From Sphingobium yanoikuyae (lineage in GTDB: Bacteria > Pseudomonadota > Alphaproteobacteria > Sphingomonadales > Sphingomonadaceae), in assembly GCF_013001025.1 (NCBI RefSeq), contig NZ_CP053021.1:4595001-4659000 (forward strand): a stretch of DNA of 64,000 nt, written 5' to 3'. Position numbers and translations under genes: made by a program. Below are positions 45,042 to 53,489 of the stretch, in pieces (within the stretch, counting starts at the first letter, position 1; every line of letters begins with the position of its first letter). A model generated the notes under the pieces. It was not told the origin of the DNA. It was given only the letters and a program-made list of their open reading frames with translations, and ran no database searches.

Positions 45042-46538
45042 TCAGGCTGCGAACAGCTTCTTGATTTCCCGGCGGAGGAGCTTGCCCATTTCATTATAGG
45101 GCAGGCTCTTAGCAAAGAGCACGCGCTCGGGCACTCGCGAAGAACGCAGCCGGGCGCGGATGACCTGCTTCAGTTCCTCGTCGGCCGGCGCCGCATGGCC
45201 GTCGCGCACGACCACGATCAGGCCGACCGCCTCGCCCCATTCGGCGGACGGGATGGCGACCGCCGCCGCTTCGGCGATGGCGGGCAGGGCCAGCATCACA
45301 TCCTCGATCTCGCCGGGCGAGATATTCTCGCCGCCGCGCACGATCACGTCGTCGGCGCGGCCCGACAGGAACAAATAGCCCTCGGCATCGATATAGCCGG
45401 CGTCGCGGGTCGGGAACCAGCCATCGGCATCGAGCGCGCTGCGCTCGCGATATTCGCCCGACACCTGGTCGCCGCGGACATAGATTTCGCCCGGCTCGCC
45501 GGCTGGCAGGCAGCGGCCATCCTCGTCGCGAATCTCGATCTCGACCGTCGGCAGCGGCCGGCCGACCGACGCCAGCCGAGCACGGGCGGCGGGATCGGTC
45601 GCGACATGGGCGGCGCGATGCTCGTCCGGCCCCAGCAGGGCGACCGTCGAACTGGTCTCGGTCAGGCCATAGGCATTGGTGAAGCCGGTATTGGGAAACA
45701 GGTCGAGCGCGCGCTGGATCAACTCCAGCGGCATCTTGCCGCCGCCATAGGCGACCGCGCGCAAATTGCTGAGGTCGGGGTGATTGCCCTTGTCGACGGT
45801 CTCGATGATGCGCGACAACATGGTCGGCACGACGAAGGCATTGCTCGCCCGCTCGCTTGCCGCCAGGTCCAGCCAGGCGGCCGGATCGAAGGCGGGGAGC
45901 AGCAGGATGCGGCGCAGCGCATAGATAGAGCTGAGCAGGGCGGCGATGCCGGCGATATGATAGGGCGGCACGCTGACCAGCGCGGCATCCTCTTCGGGCG
46001 CGGCGCCGAACTCGACCGTGCCCAATATATAGGAGACCAGATTGGCGTGGCGCAGGATCGCCGCCTTGGGCGCGGCGGTCGTGCCGCTGGTGAAGAGCTG
46101 GATGGCGACGCCATCGCCTTCGTCCGCCTCGATCGGTGCATCGGCCGCAGCGTCCAGCGCGGCGGTAACGAAATCGGCCCGCGCCAGCACCTTGTTGTCG
46201 GCCGTGGGGCAGAGCCGTTCGACCCGTGCGACATCGCCGACGATCAGCGCCGGGGTGATCCGCGTCAGCAGCGCGGCGAGGTCCGCGTCGGCCAGCCGAT
46301 AGTTGAGCGGCACATAGGGCACGCCGGCAATCGCCGCGCCGAACAGCGCCATCGCCGCCGCCTCGCTGCTTTCGTCGAGCAGCGCGACATGGCTGCAGCC
46401 ACTGTCCCGGATCAGCGCGGCGGCGCCGCGCGCGCCAGCCAGCAGCCGGGCATAGCTCCAGCGCTGGCCGTCACAGACCAGGCCGATGCGGTCGGGCGCG
46501 GCATCAGCCGCCATTTCGAGGAACAGGGCGATGTTCAT
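45042..46538 (-). CDS. AMP-forming acyl-CoA synthetase
   Basis: This 498-residue ANL-superfamily enzyme has the phosphate loop TSGTTAAPK at about 150-158, the motif NAYGLTETSS, GYIDAEGYLFLSGRADDVIVRGG with the conserved Asp and hinge, and the catalytic lysine in PYNEMGKLLRREIK near the end. It should convert a free acid to its CoA ester. It lies between a small hypothetical gene (ten-base gap) and the permuted CoA transferase (overlap), within one operon. Confidence 0.9.
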   Translation of the reverse strand: MNIALFLEMAADAAPDRIGLVCDGQRWSYARLLAGARGAAALIRDSGCSHVALLDESSEAAAMALFGAAIAGVPYVPLNYRLADADLAALLTRITPALIVGDVARVERLCPTADNKVLARADFVTAALDAAADAPIEADEGDGVAIQLFTSGTTAAPKAAILRHANLVSYILGTVEFGAAPEEDAALVSVPPYHIAGIAALLSSIYALRRILLLPAFDPAAWLDLAASERASNAFVVPTMLSRIIETVDKGNHPDLSNLRAVAYGGGKMPLELIQRALDLFPNTGFTNAYGLTETSSTVALLGPDEHRAAHVATDPAARARLASVGRPLPTVEIEIRDEDGRCLPAGEPGEIYVRGDQVSGEYRERSALDADGWFPTRDAGYIDAEGYLFLSGRADDVIVRGGENISPGEIEDVMLALPAIAEAAAVAIPSAEWGEAVGLIVVVRDGHAAPADEELKQVIRARLRSSRVPERVLFAKSLPYNEMGKLLRREIKKLFAA

Positions 46539-46548
46539 GGGATGGGCG

Positions 46549-46839
46549 TCAGTCCGAAGCGGGCAGGGGCTTGGCGTCCTTGGGGCTCAGGGCCACGCCG
46601 TCGACCGACAGCGAGCCCTTGCCCGGCTTGACGCACAGCAATTCGAAATTGCCGGCCGGATCGACATAGCGTTTGCCCATCAGCGTGCCGGCGCTGAAAT
46701 CGGCGGCGGGCGTGCCAACCGCTTCCGGCTTGGCTTCGCCCATGGCGCTGCCGCCGCATTCGATCGTGCCAGTGCCGCTGCGGATCACCATCACTTCGGT
46801 GTCGCACACCGCGCTTTTCAGTTTCGTACCCGGTTTCAT
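46549..46839 (-). CDS. small hypothetical protein in CoA-activation operon
   Basis: This 96-residue protein reads as a compact beta-rich fold with CDTEVMVIRSGTGTIECGG in the first third, and FELLCVKPGKGSLSVDGVAL near the end. Three cysteines are present. No family is recognised. It sits tightly between a CaiB transferase and the AMP ligase and may be an accessory subunit or metal-binding protein of the activation step. That role is inference from position. Confidence 0.7.
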   Translation of the reverse strand: MKPGTKLKSAVCDTEVMVIRSGTGTIECGGSAMGEAKPEAVGTPAADFSAGTLMGKRYVDPAGNFELLCVKPGKGSLSVDGVALSPKDAKPLPASD

Positions 46840-46875
46840 ATCATTCCTGCCTTCCAGCCCCCCGACGTCGCCCCT

Positions 46876-48114
46876 TCAGGCGATAGCGCCGCTGGCCTTC
46901 CATTGTTCAATCTGGTCCCACTCGACGCCTAGTTCCATCAGCACCAGTTCGGTATGTTCCGATGCCTGGGGCGACCGCGTGGTCTGCACCGGCTGGCCGT
47001 CAAACTGCACCGGGCCGCGCACCAGCCGCAGCGGCGCGCCGCCATCGGCGCCCTCGACCTCGATGATCATGTCGTTGGCGATCGCCTGCTCGTCGGTCAG
47101 CAGATCCTTGAAGCTCTGGATCGGCGCCCATTGGCCCTTCATCGTCTTCAAATGCTCGCGCCAATAGGCGAAGGGCTTCTGACCGAAGGCCTTGACCAAT
47201 ATGTCGCTCGCCGCGCCGGCATTCTCGATCAGCGCCAGCACATCCTTGAAGCGCGGATCGTCCGCCGCCTCGGGCACGCCGACATGGGCGAAGGTGTCGG
47301 CGATCAGGCCGGTGGGGCTGACCATGCACAGGTTGATCGTGCCGCCGTCCGAGGTGCGGAAATTGCCCATGAAGGGGTTGCGCAGCGACCCGCCGGACGA
47401 CGGCATGCCGTTGCGGGTCAGGATGTCGGTCTCCATCACCTGCGCGATCAGCGCGCCCGATGCCCACCAGGCGCTGGACAGCAGCGAGACGTCCAGCTCG
47501 ACCGCCTCGCCGGTCTTTTCACGATGGAACAGCGCGCCGGAAATGCCGCCGGCGATGAACATGCCGCCGATGGAATCGCCAAAGGCGGGAATGCCCTGGG
47601 TCAGCGGGCCGGGCAGTTCCTCGGGCGTCATCGCATGGGCGACGCCGCTGCGCGACCAGAAGCAGGTGCCGTCGAAGCCGCCGACCTCGCGCTCCGGCCC
47701 CTTGTTGCCCAGCGCACTGCCACGGGCATAGATGATATTCGGATTGACTGCGCGGATATGCTCGACGTCGAACTTGTTCTTCTGCCGCACCTGGGGAAGA
47801 TAGTTGGTCAGGAATACGTCGGCGCTCTTGGCCAGCTCATAGAGTACGGCCTGGCCTTCCTCCGTCGACAGGTCGATGCCGACGCTGCGCTTGCCGCGAT
47901 TGGGATGCTCGAACAAGGTGTGGCGCAGCGGATCGAGCTGGACCCCGCCCATGTTCAGGAACCCGCGCTGCGTGTCACCGCGCACCGGATGCTCGATCTT
48001 GATGACGTCCGCGCCCCAGTCGGCCAGGATCGCGCCGGCAGCCGGCACATAGGTGAACTGCGCCACTTCCAGAACGCGCACCCCCTTCATCACCTGGGTC
48101 ATAAAATCAGCCAT
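46876..48114 (-). CDS. CaiB/BaiF family III CoA transferase
   Basis: The protein has 412 residues. It has the usual order: MKGVRVLEVAQFTYVPAAG, WGADVIKIEHPVRGDT, NRGKRSVGIDLS, and EVGGFDGTCFWSRSG, then a small domain (NPFMGNFRTSDGGTINLCM). The first gene of the operon that runs to 42498. It likely exchanges CoA between acids in the catabolic pathway. It is divergent from the SDR at 48322 across about 200 bases. Confidence 0.9.
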   Translation of the reverse strand: MADFMTQVMKGVRVLEVAQFTYVPAAGAILADWGADVIKIEHPVRGDTQRGFLNMGGVQLDPLRHTLFEHPNRGKRSVGIDLSTEEGQAVLYELAKSADVFLTNYLPQVRQKNKFDVEHIRAVNPNIIYARGSALGNKGPEREVGGFDGTCFWSRSGVAHAMTPEELPGPLTQGIPAFGDSIGGMFIAGGISGALFHREKTGEAVELDVSLLSSAWWASGALIAQVMETDILTRNGMPSSGGSLRNPFMGNFRTSDGGTINLCMVSPTGLIADTFAHVGVPEAADDPRFKDVLALIENAGAASDILVKAFGQKPFAYWREHLKTMKGQWAPIQSFKDLLTDEQAIANDMIIEVEGADGGAPLRLVRGPVQFDGQPVQTTRSPQASEHTELVLMELGVEWDQIEQWKASGAIA

Positions 48115-48321
48115 CCCCTCATTCGCCGCATGATGCGACCTGTTGGAGAAAGGGTAGAAGCTGCGCCGGTCGCCGCAAGTCCGGCGGGCCTGCTATCGCT
48201 ATCGCGATGCGCCCCGGCCCCCTAGCGCCGCAGCGATATTGCCGGCGTCGGCGGGGTCATGGGTTGAGCCGCCTTGTTGCTGTGCCATAGCCGGTCCGAA
48301 AACAGATGTGGGAGACATGCC

Positions 48322-49113
48322 ATGAAACTCGACTCTTCCCTGTCCGCCGTGGTGACCGGCGGTGCGTCGGGCCTGGGGCTGGCGACGGTGCGGGCGCTGC
48401 GCGAAGCCGGCGTGAAGGTCGCGATCTTCGATATCAACGAGGATAGCGGCCAGGCGATCGCGGCGGAGGTCGGGGCCACCTTCTGCAAGGTCGACATCAT
48501 GTCGGAAGACAGCGTGCTCGCGGGTTTCGACGCGGCGCGGGCGGCGCAGGGGCAGGAACGCATCCTGGTCCATTGCGCGGTCGTGTCGAAGGGCGGCAAG
48601 ACCGTGTCTAAGGACAAGGAGACCGGCGGCTTCAAGCGCATGTCGACGCAGGATTATGCGATTTCGGCCGAAGGCGTGCTGGTCGCCAGCTATCGCATGG
48701 CCTCGATCGCGGCGCTCGGCATGGCCGGGTTGGACCCGCTGGAGGATGGCGAGCGGGGCAGCATCCTGCTCACCTCCAGTGCTGCGGCGCAGGATGGGCA
48801 GGTCGGCCAGGTCGCCTATGGTTCGCTCAAGGCCGGGGTCAACGGCATGGTGCTACCCATGGCGCGTGACCTGATGGAGTTGGGGATTCGCGTCAATGCG
48901 ATCATGCCGGGCATCTTTGCGACGCCACCGATGCTGCGCTTCAAGGATATGAACCCGGCCATGTACGAAAGCCTGAACAACAGCGTCCCCTTCCCCAAGC
49001 GTCTTGGAAAGCCCGAGGAATTTGCCGGGCTGGCGCTGGAGATCACACGCAACAGCTACATCAATGCCCAGCTGTTCCGGATCGACGGCGCGATTCGCTT
49101 TCCGCCGCGCTGA
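48322..49113 (+). CDS. SDR, 3-hydroxyacyl-CoA dehydrogenase type 2-like
   Basis: The protein has 263 residues. The nucleotide motif is TGGASGLG at 12-19, the active site SSAAA and YGSLK (Tyr166, Lys170). The substitution pattern (VPFPKRLGKPEEFAGLALEI, close to the end) resembles HSD17B10-type 3-hydroxyacyl-CoA dehydrogenases, which oxidise the 3-hydroxy group in beta-oxidation. The ATG at 48322 was taken with GGGAGA before it; an upstream in-frame ATG at 48274 has none. It is transcribed alone, opposite to the CoA transferase operon. Confidence 0.85.
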   Translation: MKLDSSLSAVVTGGASGLGLATVRALREAGVKVAIFDINEDSGQAIAAEVGATFCKVDIMSEDSVLAGFDAARAAQGQERILVHCAVVSKGGKTVSKDKETGGFKRMSTQDYAISAEGVLVASYRMASIAALGMAGLDPLEDGERGSILLTSSAAAQDGQVGQVAYGSLKAGVNGMVLPMARDLMELGIRVNAIMPGIFATPPMLRFKDMNPAMYESLNNSVPFPKRLGKPEEFAGLALEITRNSYINAQLFRIDGAIRFPPR

Positions 49114-49214
49114 ATCACCGGGGCTGCGTCCATGGGACGAAGAGGTCGCGTGCCGAATGGACGCGGCCTTTTGTCTGCCCGCTCAAGCCGCTGTTCGCAC
49201 ATGCAAAAATAAAT

Positions 49215-49262
49215 ACTAAGCTAGGTTGACATTATCGTCGGCAATAGCTAACCTAGCTTAGT
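49215..49262. promoter_or_regulatory. promoter with 13-bp inverted repeat (operator candidate)
   Basis: ACTAAGCTAGGTT at 49215-49227 pairs perfectly with AACCTAGCTTAGT at 49250-49262. TTGACA at 49226-49231 begins inside the left arm, and TAACCT at 49249-49254, 17 bases away, begins in the right arm, so both core promoter boxes lie in or at the repeat. A repressor bound here would block transcription of the secreted protein at 49313. The MarR gene nearby is one candidate. Confidence 0.75.
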
Positions 49263-49312
49263 GTTAAGGGGATATAGTTCCTCGACCAGTTTTTAGTTGA
49301 AGAGGTTGTGCC

Positions 49313-49615
49313 ATGACTCGTTTCGCCAAGATCGCCCTGTCGCTCTCCCTCGCCGCTGCCGCCCTGCCGCAGGTCGCTGCCGCTGGCGAAGCCGTCCAGA
49401 TCAGCGCGGCCACTGCCGCCGCCGACTACAAGGGCAAGATGCTCTACACCGCCAGCGGCGATCGTCTGGCCGCCATCTATCGCGTCGCTGCCGATGGCAA
49501 TGCGCAGATCATCCTCAACGGCAAGATGGTGAACGTGCCGGCGTCGAGCCTGACCGCCGCCGACGGCAAGCTGACCACCAGCCTGTCGAAGAAGGATCTG
49601 CTGACCGCGCACTAA
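49313..49615 (+). CDS. small secreted hypothetical protein
   Basis: A 100-residue protein with a signal peptide (MTRFAKIALSLSLAAAALPQ, cleavage after about residue 24, VAAAG). The mature 76 residues form short repeats of DGNAQIILNGKMVNVP and DGKLTTSLSKKDL, likely beta strands. No family is recognised. GAAGAGG lies at a normal distance before the ATG. It is controlled by the palindromic promoter just upstream and ends at a strong terminator, so it is a single-gene regulated unit. Confidence 0.8.
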   Translation: MTRFAKIALSLSLAAAALPQVAAAGEAVQISAATAAADYKGKMLYTASGDRLAAIYRVAADGNAQIILNGKMVNVPASSLTAADGKLTTSLSKKDLLTAH

Positions 49616-49659
49616 GAGATCGCCGGGCGCGGCCTCCCCTGCGCCGGCCGATAGCGAAT

Positions 49660-49690
49660 GGGCCGCCCCATCACAGGGCGGCCCTTTTTT
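49660..49690 (+). terminator. intrinsic terminator
   Basis: GGGCCGCCC at 49660-49668 pairs perfectly with 49676-49684, and TTTTTT follows directly at 49685-49690. It ends the small secreted gene transcript. Confidence 0.9.
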
Positions 49691-49728
49691 ATGTCCGGGA
49701 AGGAAGGGCGCCTGGGCGCCGGCGGCCT

Positions 49729-50193
49729 TCAGGGCTTGACGATATTTTCCGAAATCGTGTCGAGCAGGCTGTTGAGGCGCTTCAAATCCTCGGCCGAGAA
49801 GCCGGCGAAGGCGACCTCCTCATTCTCCTGCGCGATGCCGGACAGCTGCATGGTGATCGCCTGGCCGCGCTCGGTCAGGAACACGGCATGGGCGCGCCGA
49901 TCATCATCCTTCTGCCGCCGTTCCAGCAGGCCGTCGGCACAGAGCCGGTCGATCAGCCGCCCGGCCGATGCCTCGGCCATTTCCAGCAGATTGGCGATAT
50001 GGCGCTGGGTCGTGCCGGGATAGCGCGCGACCGCCGCGATCACCGTCCATTGCGAGCGGGTGACGCCCAGTCGGACCACGCTCTGGTCGAAATGCGCGCG
50101 CAGCTGACGCGCGATGATCGTCAGCTTCATCGTCGCGTTGCGCATCAGCGCCGGCGGGTTGTCGGCGAGTGTCTTGTCCTGCAGGCTTTCCAT
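49729..50193 (-). CDS. MarR family transcriptional regulator
   Basis: This 154-residue regulator has the winged-helix core VVRLGVTRSQWTVIAAVARYPGTTQRHIANLLEMAEASAGRLIDRL and the wing RRQKDDDRRAHAVFLTERG, classic for MarR. I chose the ATG at 50193 (MESLQDK); a longer frame upstream to 50283 has no typical domain. MarR members sense phenolic or other small ligands. It lies downstream of the thiolase gene on the same strand (82-base gap), so it could regulate that operon or the nearby palindromic promoter. Confidence 0.9.
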   Translation of the reverse strand: MESLQDKTLADNPPALMRNATMKLTIIARQLRAHFDQSVVRLGVTRSQWTVIAAVARYPGTTQRHIANLLEMAEASAGRLIDRLCADGLLERRQKDDDRRAHAVFLTERGQAITMQLSGIAQENEEVAFAGFSAEDLKRLNSLLDTISENIVKP

Positions 50194-50275
50194 TGTGCGC
50201 GCAGCATAGCGCCATCGCGGCGAAACGAAAGCAGCCTCCTCCTGTTCGGCGCAGCGCGGCGGCCGGACGATCCGA

Positions 50276-51532
50276 TCAGACACGTTCGATGATGATCGCG
50301 GGCGCCATGCCCCCGGCCGCGCACATGGTGATCAGGGCATAACGGCCACCGCTGCGCTCCAGCTCGTCGAGCGCGGTGCCGATCAGCACCGCCCCGGTCG
50401 CGCCGATCGGGTGGCCGAGCGCGATCGCGCCGCCATTGGGATTGAGCTTGGCGCGGTCGACGCCCAGATCGCGGATGAACTTCTCCGTCACCACGGCGAA
50501 GGCTTCATTGACCTCGAACACATCGATGTCGGCCACGGTCAGCCCGGCCTTGGCCAGCACCTTGCGCGCGGCCGGGACCGGGGCGTTCAACATCAGCGTC
50601 GGATCGTCGCCGACATTGGCGGTCGCGACGATCCGTGCGCGGGGCTTCAGCTCATGGGCGTCGGCATAGGCTTTAGAGGCCAGCAGGATCGCGGCCGCGC
50701 CATCGACCACGCCGGACGAGGTGCCGGCATGATGCAGCGGCTCGATCGCCAGATCGGGATATTTCTGGTTGATGAGCTGGCGGAAGGTCGGTCCATCCTG
50801 GCGCGAGGGCATGTCCATGAACGCGGCGAAGGCGGGTTTCAGCCCGGCAAGCTGCTCGGCGGTGGTGTCGGGGCGGGGATATTCCTCATGGTCCAGCACG
50901 ACACTGCCATCCTCGTCATGCACCGGCACAGTCGACCGGGCGAAGCGGCCTTCCTTGAGCGCGATGCCGGCCCTGCGCTGGCTCTCCGCGCCGAACGCAT
51001 CCAGATCTTCGCGCGTGATCCCCTCCATGGCGGCGATCGCGTCGGCGGCGACGCCCTGGTTCGACTGGGGGTGTTTTTCCTGCAACCGCATATTGCCGGT
51101 GCCAAGGCCGCCAGCGGCCTTCACCCCCGCCTCGCGCAGCGACTGGCCGTACCAGGTGACATAGGACATCATCTCGGTCCCGCCGGCGATCACCAGATCC
51201 TCCATGCCGGACATGATCTGCGCGGCGGCCAGGTTGGTGGCGGTGAGGCCGCTGCCGCAGAAGCGATCCAGCGTCACCCCCGAAGCCTTGACGTCATAGC
51301 CCGCATCGAGCGCCGCCATCCGGCCAAGGTCGCCGCCCTGCAGCCCCATCTGCGCGCTGGTGCCCCAGATGATGTCGTCGACATCGGCGGTGTCGAGGTT
51401 GTTGCGATCCTTGAGCGCCTTCAGCACCGCCACTGCAATATGCTGCGGGTGCATGTGCGACAGCGCGCCCTTGCCCATCTTGCCGATGCTGCGCGGGGTG
51501 CGGACGGCATCAATGATATAGGCGTCGGTCAA
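50276..51532 (-). CDS. acetyl-CoA C-acyltransferase (thiolase)
   Basis: A 418-residue thiolase with catalytic Cys92 in [19 protein letters not shown], the His in [15 protein letters not shown], and the second Cys in CAAGGMAP at the end. It performs the last step of beta-oxidation, releasing acetyl- or propionyl-CoA. It shares an operon-like arrangement with the MarR gene, 82 bases ahead of it. The start at 51532 is ATG ([13 protein letters not shown]), typical of family members. A divergent MFS gene starts at 51693. Confidence 0.93.
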   Translation of the reverse strand: MTDAYIIDAVRTPRSIGKMGKGALSHMHPQHIAVAVLKALKDRNNLDTADVDDIIWGTSAQMGLQGGDLGRMAALDAGYDVKASGVTLDRFCGSGLTATNLAAAQIMSGMEDLVIAGGTEMMSYVTWYGQSLREAGVKAAGGLGTGNMRLQEKHPQSNQGVAADAIAAMEGITREDLDAFGAESQRRAGIALKEGRFARSTVPVHDEDGSVVLDHEEYPRPDTTAEQLAGLKPAFAAFMDMPSRQDGPTFRQLINQKYPDLAIEPLHHAGTSSGVVDGAAAILLASKAYADAHELKPRARIVATANVGDDPTLMLNAPVPAARKVLAKAGLTVADIDVFEVNEAFAVVTEKFIRDLGVDRAKLNPNGGAIALGHPIGATGAVLIGTALDELERSGGRYALITMCAAGGMAPAIIIERV

Positions 51533-51692
51533 GCATCTTCTCCCGGTCTCTTTTGCCGCAGGCGCGGCTCTCGCATCCTATCGCATGGAAGCGGGACTGC
51601 CCCCAATCGCACAGGCGATTGATCGCGCGCCGATTGGCCTGCGTCGCCCGGCTGGTGCAGGCTGGGCGGGCAGATGATGAGGAGGGAGACGG

Positions 51693-53357
51693 ATGGCGCA
51701 AGGCGAAGTCGCGCAGGCGACGGGCGGCAGCTTCGCGCCGCTGCGCGAACCGGTGTTCCGCCGCATCTGGACCGCCAGCCTTCTCTCCAATTTCGGCCAG
51801 CTGATCCTGGGCGTCGGCGCGGCTTGGGAAATGACGCGGATGAGCGCGTCGCCCAGCATGGTCGCGCTGGTCCAGACCGCGATGATGCTGCCGCTGATGC
51901 TGGTGACATTGCCCGCCGGGGCCTTTGCCGACATGTTCGACCGGCGGCGGATCGCGATGAGCGGCCTCGCTTTCTCCATGGCCTGCGCCGCGCTGCTGAC
52001 TTTCCTGGCCTGGACGGGGCATAGTTCGCCCTGGATGCTGCTCGCCTTCTGTTCGCTGATCGGTGCGGGCGTGGCGCTCTATTCGCCGGCCTGGCAGGCG
52101 TCGATCAGCGAACAGGTCGGGCCGCGCCTGCTGCCCGCCGCCGTCGCGCTGGGCACGATCAGCTATAATGTCGCGCGCAGCTTCGGCCCGGCGCTGGGCG
52201 GCATCATCGTGCTGGCCGCCGGCGCCCATGCCGCCTTCGCGATCAACGCCATCTGCTATCTGCCGCTGTTTCTCGCCTTCTTCGCCTGGCAGCGGCGTCA
52301 TGTCCCTGCGCGCCTGCCGCCCGAACAATTCCACCGGGCGATGGTGTCGGGCATGCGCTATGCGCTGCATGCCGGGGCGATCCGCACGGTGCTGCTGCGT
52401 GCCTTCCTGTTCGGGCTGGCCGGGGCGTCGGCGTCCGCGCTCGCGCCATTGGTGGCGAAGGATCTGCTGGGCGGCGATGCCAGCATCTATGGCCTGTTGC
52501 TGGGCGCCAGCGGGGTGGGGGCCGTGCTGGGGGCGCTGCTGGTCGGGCCATGCCGCGATCGCTTCGGAACGCAGCGGACGACCGCCGTGCTGGCGCTGGT
52601 CAGCGGCCTCGCGCTGGCGCTGGTCGGGGCCAGCCGGCATGTGCCGCTCACCTGCCTGGCGTTGCTGGTCGCGGGCGGCGCCAATATCCTGACCATCGCC
52701 TTGTTCAACGTCTCGGTGCAGCTGTCGGCGCCCCGCTGGGTGACGGCGCGGGCCTTGTCGCTCTTCTCCTCGGCACTGACCGGCGGCATCGCGATCGGCG
52801 CGCTGCTCTGGGGGCTGGTGGCGCAAAGCTGGTCGGTCGACATCGCCCTCTATGGATCGGGGCTGGCATTGGCCATATTGCCGTTGCTGGGCTGGCTGCT
52901 GCCACTGCCGGAGACCAGCGAGGCGGATGTCGAACCCTTCATCATTGCGGGCGAACCGGAAGTCGGCATGGCGCTCACCCGTCGTTCCGGCCCGGTCATC
53001 ATCGAGATCGATTATGATGTCGATCCCGACCAGGCGCGCGATTTCTGTGCGGCGATGGTGGAGGTGCAGCGCACCCGGATGCGCAATGGCGGCTTCAACT
53101 GGTCGATCGCGCGCGACATCGCCAATCCCGCGCTGTGGACCGAGCGCTATCAATGCCCGACCTGGGGCGACTATCTGCACATGCGCGATCGTTTCACCCA
53201 GGCCGACAAGCTGGCGCAGCAGGTGGCGCGCGCCTTCGACCGCAAGGCCGGCGAAGTGCGGGTGCGGCGGCGGCTGGAGCGGCCATTCGGATCGGTCCGC
53301 TGGCGCGCGGACTCGCCCGATCCGCGACAGGATACGATCGGATATCTTGGCCCCTGA
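51693..53357 (+). CDS. MFS transporter with C-terminal ABM-like domain
   Basis: The protein has 554 residues. About twelve transmembrane segments fill residues 20-410, and the DMFDRRRIAMSG loop between helices 2 and 3 is the MFS signature. A soluble C-terminal domain of about 110 residues follows (VIIEIDYDVDPDQARDFCAAM, ending QQVARAFDRK), resembling a dimeric ferredoxin-like (ABM/DUF4) domain. This type is seen in enterobactin-exporter-like MFS proteins. GGAGGGA precedes the ATG. It probably exports or imports a hydrophobic metabolite of this pathway. Confidence 0.85.
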   Translation: MAQGEVAQATGGSFAPLREPVFRRIWTASLLSNFGQLILGVGAAWEMTRMSASPSMVALVQTAMMLPLMLVTLPAGAFADMFDRRRIAMSGLAFSMACAALLTFLAWTGHSSPWMLLAFCSLIGAGVALYSPAWQASISEQVGPRLLPAAVALGTISYNVARSFGPALGGIIVLAAGAHAAFAINAICYLPLFLAFFAWQRRHVPARLPPEQFHRAMVSGMRYALHAGAIRTVLLRAFLFGLAGASASALAPLVAKDLLGGDASIYGLLLGASGVGAVLGALLVGPCRDRFGTQRTTAVLALVSGLALALVGASRHVPLTCLALLVAGGANILTIALFNVSVQLSAPRWVTARALSLFSSALTGGIAIGALLWGLVAQSWSVDIALYGSGLALAILPLLGWLLPLPETSEADVEPFIIAGEPEVGMALTRRSGPVIIEIDYDVDPDQARDFCAAMVEVQRTRMRNGGFNWSIARDIANPALWTERYQCPTWGDYLHMRDRFTQADKLAQQVARAFDRKAGEVRVRRRLERPFGSVRWRADSPDPRQDTIGYLGP

Positions 53358-53489
53358 ACGGTGCGCGGCAACGCCGAGGCGATGAGTCAGCCGCCGGCCG
53401 CTTATCTGCGCGCGAGACCGCGGTTCTCGGCCTTATCATGCCGCCCATAGGGAAGGCCGGACCACCGGCACCGATCATGGGAGGCAAGG

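Noticed and set aside
50194..50283. N-terminal extension of the MarR protein to 50283
   Set aside because: The extra 30 residues have no domain character, and the natural start MESLQDK lies at 50193.
51510..53180. Long antisense frame over the MFS gene
   Set aside because: Gln/Arg-rich repeats, no domain, and a real transporter on the other strand.
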